Assembly (NCBI GenBank): GCA_030642205.1
Contig: DAOWOF010000030.1
Span: 1 to 14,926 of the forward strand
Reading direction: 5' to 3'
Origin: Desulfobacteraceae bacterium
Lineage (GTDB): Bacteria > Desulfobacterota > DSM-4660 > Desulfatiglandales > Desulfatiglandaceae
Length of the DNA: 14,926 nt
The position numbers and the translations under genes were made by a program. The notes under the pieces were generated by a model. The model did not search any database, had not been told where the DNA came from, and worked only from the letters and a program-made list of their open reading frames with translations. Every line of letters starts with the position of its first letter. The stretch's first letter is position 1. Shown one piece after another: positions 1 through 7,467 of this stretch.

Positions 1-693
1 AATCCCGAAGGAGTTGAGACAAGGATAATTACCTATAGTGGCAGAGACAGTGACACCATGCCACCGGTTTGGGTGGCAATCAATCCGGATCATGGGGTTC
101 TGATAGGGGCATGTATTGTATCAGCCGCTACGGCCACTGAAGAAGGGGCTACAGGCGTGAAGCGTGCCCCATGGGCAAATGCCCCTTTTATCCCTGGCGC
201 CCTGGGAGACTATATGGACGCCCAGTTTATTTTTTTTAACAGTAATAAAATTGCCAGTGATAAGCAGCCGGTAATGGCTGGATTGAATTATTTCCTGACT
301 AAGGAGGCCAGGGGGGGAAGCTCAAAAAAACTTTTAGGTGAAAAAAAAGATGTCAAGGTTTGGCTTTCATGGCTGGAAAGAAAGACTCGTAACGAAATCA
401 AAGTGATAAAAACTCCTATTGGCTATATCCCTGAATATGAAGACTTGAAATCTTTATTTAAAGATATCATAGACAAGGAATATCCCCCGGAATTATATGA
501 AAAACAGTTTTCCTTGTATCTTGATAATATAATCGCCAGGATTGATCTGCAGATAAAGGCATATGGAAAGGAAAAGAATATTCCTGAAAGGTTATTTACG
601 GTACTTGAGGAGCAAAAGAAAGGACTCTTTAAATTAAAGGATCAGTATGGACCAATTATCTCTCCTTCTGAATTGCGGGAAGAATCAATTTAA
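1..693 (+). CDS. pckG: Phosphoenolpyruvate carboxykinase (GTP), C-terminal part, cut by window start
   Basis: The frame is open from base 1, so the ATG at 58 is internal and the gene starts outside the window; 230 C-terminal residues are visible. The enzyme converts oxaloacetate plus GTP to PEP, CO2 and GDP, the entry step of gluconeogenesis in the cytoplasm. Support is a block starting SGRDSDTMPPVWVAINPDHG (about residues 13-32), then GVKRAPWANAPFIPGALGDY and, near residue 140, TPIGYIPEYEDL, which match the C-terminal lobe of GTP-type PEPCK as I remember it. The wording (PWANAPFIPGALGDYMDAQF) recalls the longer archaeal-type version more than the animal or actinobacterial one; that is from memory. 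The tail after residue 150 is lysine- and glutamate-rich and helical. The nucleotide and metal sites (P-loop, kinase-2) lie in the missing upstream part. It is convergent with the next gene. Confidence 0.82.
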   Translation, partial: NPEGVETRIITYSGRDSDTMPPVWVAINPDHGVLIGACIVSAATATEEGATGVKRAPWANAPFIPGALGDYMDAQFIFFNSNKIASDKQPVMAGLNYFLTKEARGGSSKKLLGEKKDVKVWLSWLERKTRNEIKVIKTPIGYIPEYEDLKSLFKDIIDKEYPPELYEKQFSLYLDNIIARIDLQIKAYGKEKNIPERLFTVLEEQKKGLFKLKDQYGPIISPSELREESI

Positions 694-714
694 AGCCTGA
701 TATGTTCAGGGTAT

Positions 715-737
715 CCAGGCCTTTTTAAAAGGCCTGG
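715..737. terminator. Palindromic hairpin between convergent genes, possible bidirectional terminator
   Basis: CCAGGCCTTTT and AAAAGGCCTGG form an 11-bp perfect inverted repeat around a single central T, in the 59-bp gap between the PEP carboxykinase stop and the radical SAM stop. As RNA it would fold as a 7-bp GC-rich stem with an AT-rich top on either strand. No clear run of T follows on either side, so it is not a textbook intrinsic terminator. Placement between two converging genes is the main reason to call it one. Confidence 0.5.
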
Positions 738-752
738 TCCTGGTGGACATGG

Positions 753-2531
753 CTAAGTGTTTTCTTTTGTACAAACACCGCAGCGATAGCATTGCCCTAC
801 ATTGCATACTTCTGATTGCGTCGCTTTCATAGCTTGCCTGTACTCATGCAGTAAATGTCTTTTATCGATCCTGTTATCAATGAAATCCCAGGGCAGGATT
901 TCATCAGGACTCTTTTTTCGGTAAACAAAAAAATCCGGTTTAAGATCCGAAAGTCTGAATGCCTTTTTCCAGTTTCCTCCGGCCTCATGGGCCATAAGAA
1001 GGATAGAGGCAACTCGTCTGTCTCCCAATGACAGCAATGCCTGTATATAGGCCCATTTAGGCGCATCAAAGGTAATTTTCAGCCCTCCAATCCCGGCTAA
1101 TGCCTTTTTCAGCATTTTTTGTTTTTCTTTTAGAGATGAAATATCCTCCATGGGATGCCACTGAAATGGCGTAAATGGTTTTGGAACAAAACAGTTGATG
1201 CTCAGCTTTATTTGACCAATCGTACCTCTGGAAGCCGACATCTTGATCATTCGTTCCCTGATTCCTTTGACAAGATCTGCCATCTGGATCAGATCCTCTT
1301 TGGTTTCCGAGGGCAGACCTATCAAAAAATATAGTTTGATCGAAAAATTGGAAGTATGGGCAATCATGGAGACGGCATCCATTATCTGCTTTTCAGTGAG
1401 ATGTTTATTAATTACTCTACGTAATCTTTCTGATCCTGCTTCCGGCGCAATAGTGACTGTTTTTTGCCCTGCCTTCCGGATATGATCGAGCAGGCCAGGG
1501 GTGAGTTTGTCCGCTCTCAGGGAGGAGAGAGAAAAGGTATGACCCTTTTCAAGGATCATGGATGTCAGTTCTTCAAGATCCGGAATGTCTGAGATCGCGG
1601 AAGCCATAAGTCCTACTTCATGATGTGATGCCATGGCCTTATTTAATGCTTCCAGGGTGCGGGATTTGCTATATATGCGGGGTGGCCGGTAGATATAACC
1701 GGCAGCACAAAAGCGGCATGATCGACCGCAGCCCCTGCCCAGTTCTATCAGTAGCTTTTCGCCAAAAAGGGTATCCGGAGTTCTTATTATGGATGTTCTC
1801 ACCTGTCCTGTTAAAGCTTTCCGTGGGACATTGATCTTTTTTGGCAGATTATTTTCAATTGGTTCAAAAGAATTAAGACAGCCATCCCTGGAATAACCTG
1901 ATTGAAAAAGTGATGGGGCATAAAGGCTGTCCAGAGATCCGGACATGGTTTTTATTAATTTTGTCTTTGGTGATGAATCTTTTTTCAGGGAAATAAAAAG
2001 GTCTAAAAAAATATTAATGTTTGATTCTGCCTCACCCAGCAAGAAAAAATCAAAAAATGGAGATAATGGCTCAGGGTTTAAAAAGGTTGTTACGCCACCA
2101 GCCATAACAAAGGGATCATCTTCTGATCTTTGGAATGCGAATAGAGGCAACCTGCCCATTTCCAGAATCTTCAGGATGTTCAGGTAGTCATTTTCAAAAG
2201 AGATAGAAAATGCTACCAAGTCAAAATTGCTTAAAGGCGATTGTGATTCCAGTGACAGGAGAGGCTTTCCGGAAAGAAGATAGATCCGCATTTCCTGATC
2301 ATCTGGCAGAAAAATACGTTCGGCTACCACATCTGTTCGCTGATTAAAAAGTTGATATAGACTCTGAAATCCCAGATTAGTCATCCCCATATTGTAATGG
2401 TTAGGATAAACCAGGGCTATTCTGGTTCTTGCGCCCCAATCCTTTTTGATATATCCTTTCTCCCTGGATAATCTGGTTCGATACAGGGTAATTATATCTT
2501 TGGGTGGCGGGTTAACCTTGTAATTTGACAT
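753..2531 (-). CDS. B12-binding-type radical SAM protein (TIGR03960-like)
   Basis: A 592-residue protein from the ATG at 2531. An in-frame TTG five codons upstream would add MVWIF but has no better ribosome site, so I prefer the ATG. Residues about 35-180 look like the N-terminal cobalamin-binding-like region of this family (MGMTNLGFQSLYQLFNQR, then VMAGGVTTFLNPEPLSPFFD and a GEAE motif). The radical SAM cluster motif CGRSCRFC has Cys268, Cys272 and Cys275 in CX3CX2C spacing, followed by AAGYIYRPPR. The TIM-barrel half continues with APEAGSERLRRVINK and LYFLIGLPSETKEDL. The C-terminus ends in a second cysteine group (Cys576, 581, 584, 587), suggesting an additional metal or Fe-S site. The family cleaves SAM to start radical chemistry, but its substrate is not known to me. 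It is last in the leftward gene run, 83 bp after the preceding gene, so it may have its own promoter. Confidence 0.82.
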   Translation of the reverse strand: MSNYKVNPPPKDIITLYRTRLSREKGYIKKDWGARTRIALVYPNHYNMGMTNLGFQSLYQLFNQRTDVVAERIFLPDDQEMRIYLLSGKPLLSLESQSPLSNFDLVAFSISFENDYLNILKILEMGRLPLFAFQRSEDDPFVMAGGVTTFLNPEPLSPFFDFFLLGEAESNINIFLDLFISLKKDSSPKTKLIKTMSGSLDSLYAPSLFQSGYSRDGCLNSFEPIENNLPKKINVPRKALTGQVRTSIIRTPDTLFGEKLLIELGRGCGRSCRFCAAGYIYRPPRIYSKSRTLEALNKAMASHHEVGLMASAISDIPDLEELTSMILEKGHTFSLSSLRADKLTPGLLDHIRKAGQKTVTIAPEAGSERLRRVINKHLTEKQIMDAVSMIAHTSNFSIKLYFLIGLPSETKEDLIQMADLVKGIRERMIKMSASRGTIGQIKLSINCFVPKPFTPFQWHPMEDISSLKEKQKMLKKALAGIGGLKITFDAPKWAYIQALLSLGDRRVASILLMAHEAGGNWKKAFRLSDLKPDFFVYRKKSPDEILPWDFIDNRIDKRHLLHEYRQAMKATQSEVCNVGQCYRCGVCTKENT

Positions 2532-2614
2532 GAATATCCAAACCAACTTCGACTTTATTAATCACTGATGTTTTACGCATTATAAAAGGGGGCCCCATAG
2601 CCTGAGCGCTACAT

Positions 2615-4051
2615 TTATCTCTTTTGATAGTATTGGATAAATTTGCTTATTGCCGCGGCAGCGCGGCTGAAAGAGGAGAATACAGCCATCCCTGCCTTAT
2701 TTAACCTTTTCCGTACCTTGTAAAATTCAATAGTTCCTTTCAAAGTTCCATAGGTCTGGAGCACAATGACAATCGGCTTGTTTATAGTCCTGGAAGATTC
2801 CATGAGGCTGTCTACAATATTGTCCAGAATACTATTTCCCTGCCATTGGGAAGTCATTTCTATTATGGCATGGACAATCAATATATCTATTTTATTATAA
2901 CCGGCTACCAGTTTGGTGGTCAGGGTAAAATTTTCCTTATTCCATATTTCAATTGTGTCCACCGGGTTTTTTAATCCGCAGCCTGCAGTAGCTGTAAATT
3001 CCTTGAGCCTGGCAATTAATTCATCAGGCAGTGGCGGAACAGTGAGCCCGTTTCTTTCACAGGCATCAGCTGCTTCTACACTGACACCACCGCCCAGGGC
3101 TATAATACCGATATTTCCACGCTTAATGGGTGGAAAATACACATGGGGGAGAAGCGCGTCTATTAGTTCTTCAATATTATTGAGGGAAATTACACCCATT
3201 TGACGAAAAAGGCCATCCCAGATTTTACTCTGGCCTGCCAAAGAGCCTGTATGTGAGCTTGCAGCCCTGGTGCCTGCGGCTGTATAGCCTCCTTTAAGTA
3301 TCAATAGCGGCTTTGAGGAGGCTGCTTTTTTGATGGCATCAAGAAAGCGGTCCCCATGTTTTACACCTTCAATATATGCGCTGATTATTTCTGTATCAGG
3401 ATCATCGGCAAAATAATCGAGATAATCTGCTTCATTTAGATCACAGGCATTTCCAAAGCTTATTACCTTACTGAAACGAATACCATTCAAAGATCCTCTG
3501 CTAATCAGATCCCAGGCATGACCGCCACTTTGGGCCAGACAGCTAACATGCCCTCCGGGAATGGAAAAGGGGGCCTGTCCAATGCCCATACCCCAATTGG
3601 GATGATGTAATCCCAAACAATTTGGACCAATGATACGAATACCAGCTTGCCTGGCGATATGGAGCAACTTGTCTTCAACTTCTTTGCCCTTTTTCTCTCC
3701 GGTTTCGCTGAATCCGGCAGTAAAGAGATGGATTGTCCTGGTGCCCTTTGTCCTGCAGTCAGAGATCAATTGCATTGCAGCTTTTGCATCCACGCATGAG
3801 ATAATATATTCTGCTGATCCGGGAATATCTTTTATACTGGAGTAGGCCTTAATCCCCAGGACTTCCCCTCCTTTAGGATTTATAGGATAGATTGGACCTT
3901 TAAAATTCATGACCTGCAAGGCTTTAAGATAATCGAAACCCTTGGAAGCAGGGTTGTTGGAAGCCCCTGCTATAGCAATGGACCTGGGATGAAATATATA
4001 ATCAAGGGTTGGCTTATTAGAATCAGGCTTGTCTTTATTTTTTGTATACAT
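2615..4051 (-). CDS. ADP-forming acyl-CoA synthetase alpha-subunit-like protein (copy 2)
   Basis: The 478 residues match the stand-alone alpha subunit of acetyl/acyl-CoA synthetase (ADP-forming), which in hyperthermophiles is about 460 residues and works with a separate ATP-grasp beta subunit: acyl-CoA + ADP + Pi gives acid + CoA + ATP. In order: a CoA-binding Rossmann domain (PRSIAIAGASNNPASKGF, residues 22-39), the ligase-CoA part (IRIIGPNCLGLHHPNWG about 138-154; LAQSGG 172-177), and SSHTGSLAG with His267 as the expected phosphohistidine. YIEGVKHG near 227-234 is the conserved acidic loop. The C-terminal third is a succinyl-CoA-ligase-like domain. The start ATG has AGGT about 10 bases upstream, and the gene follows its paralogue by 11 bp, so the two are surely co-transcribed. 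No beta subunit is visible. It could instead act as a CoA-binding or regulatory paralogue. The acyl substrate cannot be read from sequence. Confidence 0.85.
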   Translation of the reverse strand: MYTKNKDKPDSNKPTLDYIFHPRSIAIAGASNNPASKGFDYLKALQVMNFKGPIYPINPKGGEVLGIKAYSSIKDIPGSAEYIISCVDAKAAMQLISDCRTKGTRTIHLFTAGFSETGEKKGKEVEDKLLHIARQAGIRIIGPNCLGLHHPNWGMGIGQAPFSIPGGHVSCLAQSGGHAWDLISRGSLNGIRFSKVISFGNACDLNEADYLDYFADDPDTEIISAYIEGVKHGDRFLDAIKKAASSKPLLILKGGYTAAGTRAASSHTGSLAGQSKIWDGLFRQMGVISLNNIEELIDALLPHVYFPPIKRGNIGIIALGGGVSVEAADACERNGLTVPPLPDELIARLKEFTATAGCGLKNPVDTIEIWNKENFTLTTKLVAGYNKIDILIVHAIIEMTSQWQGNSILDNIVDSLMESSRTINKPIVIVLQTYGTLKGTIEFYKVRKRLNKAGMAVFSSFSRAAAAISKFIQYYQKR

Positions 4052-4062
4052 GTTAGCTCTAC

Positions 4063-5469
4063 CTATTTTTTAATCCTGGTCTTATGATATTTTAAGGAGT
4101 GCTTTATGGCCTGAAGTGCCCTTTCAATTGTGGGGAATACCGGGATCTGTTTATCAAGCAGTTGCTTTTGAAATATTTTCCTCTGATCGTCCAGCAAGGT
4201 ATAAGGGAGAATCAAGGCAAATGGTTTATGCAGGGTCAGCAATGCATCAGAAATAGCTTGTAAAATAAGTGTGTCCTTATTGGGGATGATTTCTTTAAAC
4301 CTTATCAGATGCTCCACGGAAACATGCATTATAATAATATCGAGTCCGTCATCCTGATCGAGTAATTGAAAGACGTTCTTAAAATTATCCGTGTAAAAAA
4401 ACGCGGCAGCCATATCAACCGGGTTTTGAATACCTGTGCCTGGGTCATTGAGGAGTTTGGAAAGCTCTTTTTTTATATGTTCCTGAAAAGGAGGCATTGA
4501 AAAACCCATCCGGATTGACAGATCCGCAAGGTTTACTGCTGAACCGCCTGAGATTGAAATAAGTCCCAAATTCCTGCCACGGGGAGGTTTGACAGTCATC
4601 AAAGCAAGGGTTGTGTCAACCAATTCTTCTAATGAAAAGACCTGGATTGCTCCGGATTGATCAATGGCCGCACTCCAGGTGGCTGGAGTTCCGGCAAGCG
4701 CTCCAGTATGTGAAATTACAGCACGGTTCCCAGCCTCGCTGATTCCTCCTTTAAGTATGATTACAGGTTTTTTGGCGCTGGCCATTTTCAGGGTATGAAA
4801 AAGTTTATGCCCGTTTTTGGTTCCTTCCAGATAGAACATTATAATCGAGGTTTGATTATCCTGTGCCAGGTAGGCCAGAAGTTCCGTGGCTTGCAGATCA
4901 CTTTCATTACCATAGCTGATAGCCTTGCTGAAATAAATATTTCTCTCAGTGGCAGACAGTATGCTGGTTATGGCAATTCCACCGCTCTGTGAGAGAATGG
5001 CTACGGTACCTGCTTTTTGGGGAAGATCATCTCTAAAAGATAAGCCTGTGGATGGGCAATAAATTCCCAAACAATTTGGCCCAATAATTCGTAAGTGACT
5101 TTTCCTGGCTATCGTAGCAAGTTGTTTTTCAAGTTGAAGTCCTTTGCTTGTTCCTGACTCACTAAATCCTGAAGCATAAATAGCTACTGAGTTAACTCCC
5201 TTTTGAACACATTGCTCTATAATCATCGGTAAATATTTGGCAGGAATACAAACTATTACATGGTCCAATGGCCCTGGGATATCGGTTATTTTACGGTAAC
5301 CTGAACAATTCAGGCAGCTTTCTGCCACAGGATTAACAGCATAGAGTTTACCTTTAAAACCCATTTTTAAAAAGGCATTTAAAAACCTGCTGCCGAATTT
5401 CATCCTGTTTCCGGAGGCGCCTATAACAGCCAGAGAACATGGGTTGAAAATCTTGTCTAAATCACTCAT
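4063..5469 (-). CDS. ADP-forming acyl-CoA synthetase alpha-subunit-like protein (copy 1)
   Basis: The 468 residues are clearly paralogous to the downstream gene, with the same domain order: a CoA-binding Rossmann fold at the N-terminus (NPCSLAVIGASGNRMKFGS, residues 9-27), LRIIGPNCLGIYCPSTG (126-142), LSQSGG (159-164), FYLEGTKNG (212-220) and ISHTGALAG (252-260), where His254 is the expected phosphorylated histidine. It keeps the residues expected of an active alpha subunit but has no ATP-grasp beta domain, which in many bacteria is fused to give a protein of about 700 residues. It starts 60 bp after the symporter gene and ends 11 bp before copy 2. The two copies differ widely outside the motifs, so this is an old duplication, which suggests two substrates or a mixed alpha/alpha' complex. 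The ATG is preceded by a weak GGA. Confidence 0.85.
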   Translation of the reverse strand: MSDLDKIFNPCSLAVIGASGNRMKFGSRFLNAFLKMGFKGKLYAVNPVAESCLNCSGYRKITDIPGPLDHVIVCIPAKYLPMIIEQCVQKGVNSVAIYASGFSESGTSKGLQLEKQLATIARKSHLRIIGPNCLGIYCPSTGLSFRDDLPQKAGTVAILSQSGGIAITSILSATERNIYFSKAISYGNESDLQATELLAYLAQDNQTSIIMFYLEGTKNGHKLFHTLKMASAKKPVIILKGGISEAGNRAVISHTGALAGTPATWSAAIDQSGAIQVFSLEELVDTTLALMTVKPPRGRNLGLISISGGSAVNLADLSIRMGFSMPPFQEHIKKELSKLLNDPGTGIQNPVDMAAAFFYTDNFKNVFQLLDQDDGLDIIIMHVSVEHLIRFKEIIPNKDTLILQAISDALLTLHKPFALILPYTLLDDQRKIFQKQLLDKQIPVFPTIERALQAIKHSLKYHKTRIKK

Positions 5470-5529
5470 TGTCGTTTTCCATGTGATATTAAAGCAATTT
5501 CAGCGATTTTCCATGGAGATGGAAATAGG

Positions 5530-6873
5530 TTATTTATTGAATACTCGTGCCGGGTCAGAAAAATATTCCCTGGTGCTTTTTAAAACAACAGGCCATAATA
5601 AAATAAGACCGATCAGGTTTGGACAGGCCATCAGGGCATTTCCGATGTCTGAGATAGTCCATACCAAATCAATATGAAAAATGGCTCCAATCGGCAAGAT
5701 AAGACAATAAACAATACGATAAGGCATGACCATCTTTTCTCCAAAAAGATAGTCAATACAGCGGTCTCCATAGTATGACCAACTAATTGCGGTTGAAAAG
5801 GCAAAAAATATTATGGAAATGGCCACGATATATCCGCCAAATCCTGGAATTCCTGTATCAAAACTCCTGGCTGTAAGATTGGCTCCGGATAATCCGAGTT
5901 TATAGGCACCAGTAAGGATGATCACCAAAGCTGTCATAGTGCAGATAAGTATAGTGTCAATTAAGGGGCCAAGCATTGCTACCAGACCTTCTCGTACAGG
6001 CTCTTTAGTCTTTGCCGCTCCATGGGCTATTGGCGCGCTGCCGAGGCCGGCTTCATTGGAGAATAGACCTCTCGCTATACCAAATCGCAGGGCCTGAGAC
6101 ACAGCGGCACCGGTAAAGCCTCCTGTGGCGGCAATTTCTGAAAAGGCACCCTGAAAAATGATTCCCAAAGCATGTGGAACGCTGCCAATATTGTCAATGA
6201 TAATAATAAGAGCGCCTGTGATATAGAAGATCACCATGATCGGCACAAGCTTGCTTGCCACTTGCCCTATCCGTTTTATACCTCCTACTATAACAAAAAA
6301 GACCAGGATTCCTATGGACAGGCCAGTCACTATTTTTGGGATGCCAAAGTAGGCGAGCATCGGTTCTGCCACTGAATTGGCCTGTGTCATATTGCCTATG
6401 CCAAAGGAAGCAATTACGGCAAAGATGGCAAAAAGGATCCCCAGATATCTTTGCCCCAAACCGTGTTCAAGGTAATACATGGGTCCCGCCCCAACGGCGC
6501 CATTTTCATGGATTATTCTGTATTTCAGGGAGAGTAAACATTCAGCATATTTAAGGGCCATGCCAAAAATAGCAGTAATCCACATCCAAAATATAGCCCC
6601 GGGTCCACCAAGGGCAATAGCCGTGGCAACTCCGGCGATATTTCCGGTTCCTATAGTGGCAGAAAGGGCAGCGCTCAGGGCCTGAAAATGGGTGATCTCT
6701 CCTGCGTCATCAGGATTGTCAAAGTGGCCTGAGAGTAATTTTAATGAATAGAAAATCTTGCGTATTTGAATCCCACGCAGGATGATTGATAAGAAGATGC
6801 CGCTACCCATAAGGAGTATAATGGTAACAGGGCCCCAGACTATGCTGTTAATGGAATTAAGGAGAGGCTGCAT
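5530..6873 (-). CDS. Sodium:alanine/glycine-type symporter, AGCS family
   Basis: The 447-residue, highly hydrophobic inner-membrane protein has the length and motifs of alanine or glycine:cation symporters (TC 2.A.25). GTGNIAGVATAIALGGPGA starts near residue 75 and FSNEAGLGSAPIAHGAAKT near residue 271; both lie in the substrate and sodium-binding core. About ten or eleven hydrophobic segments can be counted, beginning with IVWGPVTIILLMGSGIFLSI. The family imports small neutral amino acids with Na+ (or H+). Which amino acid it takes here cannot be told. It is the first gene of the leftward run followed by the two acyl-CoA synthetase genes, so imported amino acids or their products may feed that step (inference). 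The ribosome site is weak (GGA about 8 bases before the ATG), and an exact 31-bp repeat lies about 20 bp upstream of the start. Confidence 0.9.
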   Translation of the reverse strand: MQPLLNSINSIVWGPVTIILLMGSGIFLSIILRGIQIRKIFYSLKLLSGHFDNPDDAGEITHFQALSAALSATIGTGNIAGVATAIALGGPGAIFWMWITAIFGMALKYAECLLSLKYRIIHENGAVGAGPMYYLEHGLGQRYLGILFAIFAVIASFGIGNMTQANSVAEPMLAYFGIPKIVTGLSIGILVFFVIVGGIKRIGQVASKLVPIMVIFYITGALIIIIDNIGSVPHALGIIFQGAFSEIAATGGFTGAAVSQALRFGIARGLFSNEAGLGSAPIAHGAAKTKEPVREGLVAMLGPLIDTILICTMTALVIILTGAYKLGLSGANLTARSFDTGIPGFGGYIVAISIIFFAFSTAISWSYYGDRCIDYLFGEKMVMPYRIVYCLILPIGAIFHIDLVWTISDIGNALMACPNLIGLILLWPVVLKSTREYFSDPARVFNK

Positions 6874-6891
6874 TGTAGATCCGTATGTAGC

Positions 6892-6922
6892 GCCCGAATG
6901 AGAACTGTTTTTTCGAAGTCTG
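6892..6922 (+). repeat. 31-bp exact direct repeat, copy A
   Basis: The 31 bases starting GCCCGAATGAGAACTG and ending TTCGAAGTCTG recur without mismatch at 7388-7418. This copy lies 18 bp upstream of the leftward symporter start. Downstream of both copies the TCTG end can pair with a CAGA a short way on (here near 6947), so each copy may belong to a larger imperfect palindrome. A shorter echo, CGAATGAGAA, is at 7007-7016. Confidence 0.85.
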
Positions 6923-7198
6923 CGCTTATCTTGCCAATCGCTGCGTCAGATAAAAATTTTAATCCTCAAAATACCCAATGTATTTCCGGACAACTCCTGA
7001 TCTATGCGAATGAGAATCTGCCGGTGTGCGAGTATGCAAAATAGTTTTATTCCAAAACAAAAAAAAATTCAAGCCTTGAAATTGCCAATAGGATTTAAGG
7101 GTATTTTATTGTCGATACTTTATAAGCTTAGCTTTAAGGTGGCCATCAAACAAATTTAGCAATTTACAGTTTTATTTTTCAGTGTTATTTATCTTGTC

Positions 7199-7262
7199 TG
7201 ATAACCTTGCAAAAGTCGCTCTGTGTCTTTTTGCAAGGGGGGAGGCCTCCCAATTTTTCACC
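7199..7262 (+). repeat. Palindromic intergenic repeat, copy 1
   Basis: The core is a perfect 10-bp stem, CCTTGCAAAA (7205-7214) with TTTTGCAAGG (7229-7238), around a 14-base loop. The 12-bp palindrome GGGAGGCCTCCC (7240-7251) and an AATTTTTCA tail follow. The same architecture and many of the same bases (TGATAA, CT, G, AAAA, GTC, GTCTTTTT, then a G-rich palindrome, then ATTTTCA) occur at 14851-14914. The stem, G-rich palindrome and T run could also act as a terminator on the + strand, though no + strand gene ends nearby. Confidence 0.6.
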
Positions 7263-7285
7263 ATTTGAAATAAATTTAAATGGCT

Positions 7286-7305
7286 CTACGCGCCAGAGGC
7301 CGTAG
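7286..7305. repeat. Strong short hairpin inside the intergenic region
   Basis: CTACG (7286-7290) pairs with CGTAG (7301-7305) and, after one bulged C, GCC (7292-7294) pairs with GGC (7298-7300) around an AGA loop. It lies between two other small inverted repeats: CCATTT/AAATGG at 7261-7283 and TGCATG/CATGCA at 7314-7328. Together these make a closely packed row of potential stems upstream of the acyl-CoA dehydrogenase-like gene. Whether it is transcribed is unknown. Confidence 0.5.
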
Positions 7306-7387
7306 TTTATCTGTGCATGGAGCATGCAGACATATTCTTTTGGCCTGTTCCTGGTTCTTTACGAGCTCATCCTGTTTGCTAAATCCT

Positions 7388-7418
7388 GCCCGAATGAGAA
7401 CTGTTTTTTCGAAGTCTG
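7388..7418 (+). repeat. 31-bp exact direct repeat, copy B
   Basis: Identical over 31 bases to 6892-6922 and in the same orientation. It is 49 bp upstream of the rightward acyl-CoA dehydrogenase-like start. Its last five bases, GTCTG, pair with CAGAC at 7427-7431, giving a small hairpin at the right end. Relative to the gene each copy precedes, the two are in opposite orientation, which argues against one shared oriented operator. Confidence 0.85.
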
Positions 7419-7467
7419 GTTTTCGTTCAGACATTAAATAAATGCAGTTTTACGAGGCTTTGAAATT

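Larger units (their letters stand above)
6874..7467. other. 594-bp gene-free divergent region with repeats and hairpins
   Basis: No convincing coding frame is present. The region separates the leftward symporter gene from the rightward acyl-CoA dehydrogenase gene and should hold both promoters. It contains two exact 31-bp direct repeats (6892-6922, 7388-7418), a 10-bp stem hairpin (7205-7238), a GGGAGGCCTCCC palindrome (7240-7251) and three further small inverted repeats between 7261 and 7328. The stretch 6930-7195 is AT-rich without clear structure. No promoter with good -35 and -10 boxes stood out. Confidence 0.6.

Noticed and set aside
1625..1834. Small + strand open frames inside the radical SAM, symporter and other genes
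   Set aside because: They lie antisense to genes with clear family motifs, show no recognisable protein sequence and have no ribosome site of note.
2579..2584. TATAAT on the - strand, 48 bp before the radical SAM start
   Set aside because: A perfect -10 box, but no -35-like hexamer at 16-18 bp and no extended -10, in AT-rich DNA. Not enough to call a promoter.
2589..2596. GGGGCCCC palindrome followed on the - strand by CTTTT
   Set aside because: No loop and only a short stem; it would not form a useful terminator hairpin.
6892..7418. Two identical 31-bp repeats considered as a CRISPR remnant
   Set aside because: The repeats are 465 bp apart with no spacers of regular length and no cas genes.
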